Assembly (NCBI GenBank): GCA_036839715.1
Contig: DAITDU010000005.1
Location: 9,055 to 73,054, forward strand
Direction: 5' to 3'
DNA length: 64,000 nucleotides
Origin: Thermocaproicibacter sp002410755
GTDB taxonomy: Bacteria > Bacillota > Clostridia > Oscillospirales > Acutalibacteraceae
In this document: positions 60,009 to 64,000 of the stretch, piece after piece
Layout of the letters: each line of letters starts with the position of its first letter
How positions within the stretch are numbered: the first letter of the stretch is position 1
The notes under the pieces: generated by a model
What the model saw: the letters and a program-made list of their open reading frames with translations, nothing else
Database searches by the model: none
What the model was told of the DNA's origin: nothing
Program-made: the position numbers and the translations under genes

Positions 60009-60599
60009 TTACGGGAAAAGGATTTCCCTCACCTTGTCCTGGAGTTCCTCTTTCCTGGCCGAAAGGACTGAGCGGAAAGAGCAGTCTTCTTCTATGCCGC
60101 CGTACTGGAGCAGAAAACCACTGTCAATAGCAGCCGCCTCATGGGAAACCGAAAGACTGAAACCGTCTGGCAGAGCATCATTTAGCTGTTTCTCGAAGCC
60201 TTCCGGCAGCCGGCCGAGATATTTCCGGTTGAGGAAGATTACCCCTTCGCCCCGATGTGCAGTATGTGACGCCATGCGGATTACCGCAGCAAAATATTGC
60301 TCCGACGGGAGGCTTTCTGCCGCTGCAAGGGATTCCTGAAGGATACCGGAAATTATTTTCTGCTTGGCGGAAAGAAGGCTTTGCCTTTGCCGAAGCTGTG
60401 CTGTGGAGGCTAAGCGTTCCCTGCTGCCTTTCAGCATTTTTTCCGTTTTCTGCTGGTAGGTAAGGCGGACCTTTTCTGCCTGCGCTTCAGCATCCTGCCG
60501 GATAGCTTCAGCTTGGGAACGTGCGTCCCCAACTGTTTTGGAAACAGCGTCACTGGACTGCTGACGGATATCCTCTAGAATTTTATCTAAACCAGTCAT
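60009..60599 (-). CDS. V-type ATP synthase subunit E (peripheral stalk)
   Basis: A 196-aa peripheral stalk subunit with a long N-terminal coiled coil rich in Gln, Ala and Glu (AEAIRQDAEAQAEKVR) and a C-terminal globular end (IDSGFLLQYGGIEEDCSFRS in part). ATG 60599 (MTGLDKILED) is chosen over 60626. The SD is weak. Confidence 0.92.
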   Translation of the reverse strand: MTGLDKILEDIRQQSSDAVSKTVGDARSQAEAIRQDAEAQAEKVRLTYQQKTEKMLKGSRERLASTAQLRQRQSLLSAKQKIISGILQESLAAAESLPSEQYFAAVIRMASHTAHRGEGVIFLNRKYLGRLPEGFEKQLNDALPDGFSLSVSHEAAAIDSGFLLQYGGIEEDCSFRSVLSARKEELQDKVREILFP

Positions 60600-60680
60600 A
60601 TCATCAAATCCATTCTGAAATGTCAAATCGCATTGTCTTTACGGCGTACATCAGAAGCCATCTGGTATGAATGGCTTCCT

Positions 60681-61169
60681 TTAAATTTTGATAGCGGAAA
60701 TGCCATAAATTGCGAGAATGGAAATCAGCAGCGCAAGGATAGCATATGTTTCGACCATTGCGGGGAAAATCATAGCTTTACCGAACTGCTCAGGCTTTTT
60801 GGCAACCATGTTGATAGAAGCAACGGCTGCTTTTGCCTGATGGATTGCGGAGACCGGGCCGACAACAATCATTGGCAGGCAAGCCGCAAAATACAGGAGG
60901 CCTTTTACAAGGGAGATATCCGGGTTGCCGCCCATAACACCAATCTGCGTCATGGTAAGAAAAGCAATCAGCAGGCCGTAAATGCCCTGTGTGCCGGGGA
61001 GAAGTTGAAGTATCAGAACTTTGCTGAATTTTGAAGGGTCTTCGGTGCATACCCCGGCAGCAGCCTGACCGGCCATGCCAACACCTTTTGCGCTTCCGAT
61101 ACCGGAAAGTAAAGCGGCAAGAACTGCTCCCAACAGTGCGAAGAAAATACCGAAACTGTTCATGCTCAT
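60681..61169 (-). CDS. V-type ATP synthase subunit K (rotor ring, Na+-type residues)
   Basis: A 162-aa proteolipid with four helices in two hairpins. Only the second hairpin has the ion acid (Glu140, in PAMVETYAILALL). The residues that bind Na+ in Enterococcus hirae NtpK are all kept: Leu57, Thr60 and Gln61 (QLLPGTQGIYG), Gln111 (AIHQAKAA) and Glu140. Sodium pumping is therefore a good inference. SD AAGGAGG; the ATG overlaps the subunit I stop by 4 bp. Confidence 0.96.
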   Translation of the reverse strand: MSMNSFGIFFALLGAVLAALLSGIGSAKGVGMAGQAAAGVCTEDPSKFSKVLILQLLPGTQGIYGLLIAFLTMTQIGVMGGNPDISLVKGLLYFAACLPMIVVGPVSAIHQAKAAVASINMVAKKPEQFGKAMIFPAMVETYAILALLISILAIYGISAIKI

Positions 61170-63187
61170 AATCTTTGTTCCTCCTTAAATTTATAATACT
61201 TTGTATGAGCGGCGAATGGATTGAACTCTCTGCCGCCACCTTCATAGAATTTACCGAAGAATTCCACAAACTGTAGACGGTTGGTATGAACATAGGCGCC
61301 CAGCGCGTTGATGGCAAGGTTCATGGTATGCCCAATGATAAAAACGATGATAAAAACAATCACGCCGGGAATGCTGTTGCCAATCATGCTGCCCATTTTA
61401 TTAAAAACCGTAGCAATTACGCTCGTTGCAAGACCCAGTGCCAGAAGCCTGGAGTAGGAAAGAATATCGCTGAGATATCCGGTAATACCATAAACCCCAT
61501 AGAGTCCTTTCAGGATGCGCTTAAACCAATTCCGTGAATCACGGCCGGCAGTCAAGAGAATACCGACGGCCCCGGCAATGGCTATCCAGCCAAATACACT
61601 CCCCGCCTGTGACGGCATTGTGTAGGACAAGCTCATCATGCTTGTAAACGAGGAAAAAGAAAACAGGTAAGCAATCGCCCCGCCAACCAGCATGTACCAG
61701 AAGACAACATCGCAAATACCATCCAGCACATGTCCTCTTTTAATGTACATATACAGTTTTGCACCGAGGCCGACAAACAGATGCAGAATCCCGACGGCAA
61801 AACAGAACGCCAGCATCTTCATGGGCCGGTTGATTGGCTCAAACCAGAGTGCCGGAAGCTTGATATCAGGCCGGTTAAAAAATGTTGTTGCGATAACGTT
61901 GACGGCATCCCCAAAAAAGGAACCAAACAGGAAGCCAAATACTGTAGTGGAAATACCACAGTAGAAAAACATTTTCAGCGTTTTGCGTACCCCGTCTGCC
62001 AGGTCTTTAAATTTGCGGAGCGCCAGCGCACAGCCCACAACCATAATAATGCCATAAGCTGCGTCGGAAAGCATCATGCCAAACAGCACATAGTAAAAGC
62101 AGGCTACCAGTGTCGAAGGATCAAGCTCACCTTTTCCCGGCAAAGAGTAGCTTTCAACAACAGGTTCTACCGGTGCTGCAAAAGTATTGTTTTTCAGAAG
62201 AACCGGAGCATCCTCTTTTGCTGTAGGTTCCGTAAACTCGACAATTACGTCAAACCGGGACTCCAAAGTATCTTTGAGCCTTTTGGCATCCTTTTCCGGT
62301 GTATATCCTTTCAGTACAAATGTGCAGCGGGACTGCGAAAGACGGCTGATTACGCTATACTTCTCCGCGCGTGCACGAAAATAGTCAACTGCAAACTCAA
62401 AATCTGCCCGCTGAGATGCACAGCTTTTTATCTGCTGTTCAAGCTCCTCCACATGTTGGCTGAGCTGTTCCTTCTTCTGCTTCAGTCCCTTCGCAGCTTC
62501 CGCCGGATTGACGGACGTCATGGGTGGCTTTGCAAATTCCATTTTCCGCAGGGTATCCTCAACCGCAGCAGCATCCGACCTTGCGCAGACTACAAAGATG
62601 CAGGTCTGCTGGGGGGAGGTGCTGATAATCTGCTCGTCTACTTTTTCTGTCTGCGGGATATACTCCGCAAGCTTTTTGCAGAAATTCTCCAGTGTTACTT
62701 CGCCGGGAAGCGTTCCAGTGAAGATTGCGGTATCCCGCGTCCCAGTGCAGTCCAGCGGGAGGTCATAAGAAAGCCATGGTTCCAGGGCAACAATCTGTGA
62801 CTCAACCTTCGGGATTGCTGCAACGGTTTCAGAATGTTCTTTTTCGAGCGCAATAATTTTGCGGCACTCTCCCATGATTTGCTCTCGTTTCTGGACGCGG
62901 GCATTATATTCCTCAATCGTGACAGCTTTCCGCCCTCTTTTCAGGACAGCGAGGCTGCTTTCCGCCGGTACGTAGGCATTCAGGACGTCCAGTGCGTGGG
63001 CAGCTATTTGCGCATTCTTTTGGAATAAGGCTTCTGCTTCGGAACGGTCCTGCTTTGAGAAGACTTCATCATTCAGGTCCCCGTCTTCCACCTGAACTGT
63101 ACCAAGACGCTGAAGAAGTTCCAGAATTGGCTTTCGGTCTTTTTTCAGTGCACAGATGGCAACCTGTTTCATTGGAAGTACAGCCAT
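61166..63187 (-). CDS. V-type ATP synthase subunit I (stator, a-type)
   Basis: A 673-aa stator subunit: a cytoplasmic part of about 330 residues with coiled coils, then seven or eight helices (YVLFGMMLSDAAYGI, LSYSRLLALGLATSVI with the essential Arg). ATG 63187 (MAVLPMKQVAICA) is eight bases after an SD AAAGGGG; ATG 63193 lies too close. Confidence 0.95.
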   Translation of the reverse strand: MAVLPMKQVAICALKKDRKPILELLQRLGTVQVEDGDLNDEVFSKQDRSEAEALFQKNAQIAAHALDVLNAYVPAESSLAVLKRGRKAVTIEEYNARVQKREQIMGECRKIIALEKEHSETVAAIPKVESQIVALEPWLSYDLPLDCTGTRDTAIFTGTLPGEVTLENFCKKLAEYIPQTEKVDEQIISTSPQQTCIFVVCARSDAAAVEDTLRKMEFAKPPMTSVNPAEAAKGLKQKKEQLSQHVEELEQQIKSCASQRADFEFAVDYFRARAEKYSVISRLSQSRCTFVLKGYTPEKDAKRLKDTLESRFDVIVEFTEPTAKEDAPVLLKNNTFAAPVEPVVESYSLPGKGELDPSTLVACFYYVLFGMMLSDAAYGIIMVVGCALALRKFKDLADGVRKTLKMFFYCGISTTVFGFLFGSFFGDAVNVIATTFFNRPDIKLPALWFEPINRPMKMLAFCFAVGILHLFVGLGAKLYMYIKRGHVLDGICDVVFWYMLVGGAIAYLFSFSSFTSMMSLSYTMPSQAGSVFGWIAIAGAVGILLTAGRDSRNWFKRILKGLYGVYGITGYLSDILSYSRLLALGLATSVIATVFNKMGSMIGNSIPGVIVFIIVFIIGHTMNLAINALGAYVHTNRLQFVEFFGKFYEGGGREFNPFAAHTKYYKFKEEQRL

Positions 63188-63225
63188 AAACATTTCCCCT
63201 TTCCGGAAGACATTTCATTTAGCGT

Positions 63226-63537
63226 TCAGCCACACAGCTCTTCCAGAACAGTGTGGACAGCGTCTGCTTTTTTCTCGTCTGCCATTGCTTGGAGACTTGA
63301 AATCTGCCGGTTTGTTTTTTCCTGCTGCTCCTGCAGCATTGAAGCTCCTTGCTTTTTGGCTGCCTGTAGCGCCTGCGCCTGTTTCAGCTTTTCTGATTTT
63401 TCCGTTTCTGCCAGCAGCACCTGCGCATCCTCTTTTGCCTTCTGAACAATCTGGTCAGCCTGTGTGCAGGCTTCTTTTTCGGCCTGTTCTGTTTGCAGTT
63501 CGGTCTTGCGGATTGCATCAAACGTTTCTTTTGCCAA
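63226..63537 (-). CDS. V-type ATP synthase subunit G/H (peripheral stalk coiled coil)
   Basis: A 103-aa protein that is almost wholly coiled coil (AKEDAQVLLAETEKSEK, QEKTNRQISSL), the pattern of AhaH/NtpF, partner of subunit E in the stator. TTG 63537 has an SD AAGGAGGG seven bases upstream. First gene of the operon, in the Enterococcus order. Confidence 0.88.
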   Translation of the reverse strand: MAKETFDAIRKTELQTEQAEKEACTQADQIVQKAKEDAQVLLAETEKSEKLKQAQALQAAKKQGASMLQEQQEKTNRQISSLQAMADEKKADAVHTVLEELCG

Positions 63538-63627
63538 AAGGTATCCCTCCTTATTTCAAAGGAACTCAGAGTGAGAATATGACTATTATTTTCCCAGCCT
63601 GTCAGATTAATATATTATATTGATATA

Positions 63628-63655
63628 ATTATATCATGGATAAATACAGATGCAA
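63628..63655 (-). promoter_or_regulatory. Promoter of the V-ATPase operon
   Basis: On the minus strand TTGCAT (63655-63650) and TATAAT (63633-63628), 16-bp spacer. The -10 lies in a perfect palindrome GATATAATTATATC (63622-63635). The leader would be about 85 bases. Confidence 0.65.
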
Positions 63656-63954
63656 TGATAATAAGAATCATTTCTATGAAATTTAATATTTTTATTATGT
63701 CAGAACCGCACAGAAACAGTCGGTCTCATCTGTACAGAAAATTGAGGAATAAACATATTAAGAAACGAGTGAATATATCTGGGCTGAACGCTGGAGTTAA
63801 TAGGTACAGACAAGAAATTGTTGACGCAAATTATACACGTTGTTCCGTAGAGAGAATTGGAGCCCATCATAAAGCCATGTTCCGGGAAGCGGAGCGCGGA
63901 AACAAGCCTGATAATATGAAACTGATACTGCAAAATCCAGCAATCAGGTGCTGA
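63655..63954 (+). CDS. Doubtful 99-aa ORF next to the CRISPR repeat
   Basis: A basic frame (KLRNKHIKKRVN) starting at ATG 63655, or ATG 63697 for an 85-aa form. There is no SD and no family that I recognise, and the minus strand is open too. Listed because nothing else explains the stretch; more likely not a gene. Confidence 0.2.
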   Translation: MIIRIISMKFNIFIMSEPHRNSRSHLYRKLRNKHIKKRVNISGLNAGVNRYRQEIVDANYTRCSVERIGAHHKAMFREAERGNKPDNMKLILQNPAIRC

Positions 63955-63976
63955 ACGGAAATACAATCCTTATTTC

Positions 63977-64000
63977 TTTCAATCCACGCTCCCGTGTGGG
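63977..64000 (-). CRISPR. Terminal repeat of a type I-C-like CRISPR array, cut by the window edge
   Basis: The last 24 bases read, on the minus strand, CCCACACGGGAGCGTGGATTGAAA. GTGGATTGAAA is the 3' end of type I-C repeats, and CCC-ACAC-GGG is the loop part of their palindrome; the window stops within the 5' arm. No second copy lies within 70 bp inside the window. As the 3' end of the repeat points into the window, this should be the trailer end, with leader and cas genes beyond 64000. Confidence 0.65.

Larger units (their letters stand above)
63538..63976. other. 439-bp AT-rich stretch between the V-ATPase operon and a CRISPR repeat
   Basis: The left part holds the V-ATPase promoter. The right part (about 63655-63976) has open frames on both strands (99 aa on plus at 63655-63954 and 88 aa on minus at 63700-63966). 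Neither has an SD or a family I recognise, and base composition differs from the operon. It may be non-coding, for example trailer sequence of the array. Confidence 0.5.

Noticed and set aside
63700..63966. 88-codon minus-strand frame as a gene
   Set aside because: No SD, no family, and it overlaps an equally weak frame on the other strand.
1..64000. tRNA and rRNA genes
   Set aside because: Scanned by eye for T-arm and rRNA motifs and found none; a covariance search would be needed to exclude them.

Overview
The window looks like a chromosomal segment of an anaerobic, endospore-forming Gram-positive bacterium of class Clostridia, probably in the Oscillospiraceae/Ruminococcaceae group. The evidence is a sporulation-specific sigma factor (SigK) and SpoVAC/SpoVAD, pyruvate:ferredoxin oxidoreductase, ATP-dependent PEP carboxykinase, a V-type (not F-type) ATPase operon, RicT, DarA, frequent TTG/GTG starts with strong Shine-Dalgarno (SD) sequences, and roughly balanced base composition. 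The family assignment is inference. No rRNA, tRNA, prophage or insertion sequence was recognised.

Layout. 1-3324 (-): an unusual pair, a membrane-spanning XRE-type regulator with an outside beta-propeller and a membrane-anchored Sel1-repeat protein that runs off the left edge. 3487-9794 (-): polA, rlmA, a GT-C membrane glycosyltransferase, rimI, a 59-aa membrane protein and tsaD. 10125-18169: an AT-richer methyltransferase, dusB, a GNAT gene cut by a 12-N gap, an InlB-type repeat surface protein, an 88-aa unknown, an orphan ABC ATPase, phosphohexomutase, and spoVAC-spoVAD. 18170-25882: queT under a preQ1-I riboswitch, a CNNM/CBS protein, nifJ, and an HtrA protease. 25893-33533 (-): a CinA-like relic and cinA, thiI and its cysteine desulfurase, then a CsbB-type GT2 with YfhO. 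33737-39772 (+): yfbR, darA-holB-ricT, ferredoxin, trmN6-rsmI (the conserved yaaQ-to-yabC neighbourhood of Firmicutes with a ferredoxin inserted) and a CPA2 antiporter. 39880-53911: lysA, trxA, a YaiI/YqxD protein, an FAD-dependent oxidoreductase, flavin reductase, pckA, an SGNH hydrolase, feoA-feoB plus a FeoB-associated peptide, HAD phosphatase, Dabb protein, dinB and an MFS exporter. 53913-63537 (-): sigK and the nine-gene V-ATPase operon (G/H-I-K-E-C-F-A-B-D), whose K subunit keeps the residues of a Na+ binding site. 63538-64000: the operon promoter, an unexplained AT-rich stretch, and at the last 24 bases what looks like the trailer-end repeat of a type I-C-like CRISPR array lying outside the window.

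How the genes fit together. Core energy metabolism (NifJ, ferredoxin, PckA, Na+-type V-ATPase, CPA2 antiporter), tRNA/rRNA modification (TsaD, DusB, ThiI plus desulfurase, RlmA, TrmN6, RsmI, QueT for queuosine precursor), DNA replication and repair (PolA, HolB, DinB), envelope glycosylation (GT-C, GT2/YfhO) and sporulation are represented. The least explained elements are the XRE/propeller-Sel1 pair, the CinA-like relic, the orphan ABC ATPase with its 88-aa neighbour, and the region next to the CRISPR repeat.
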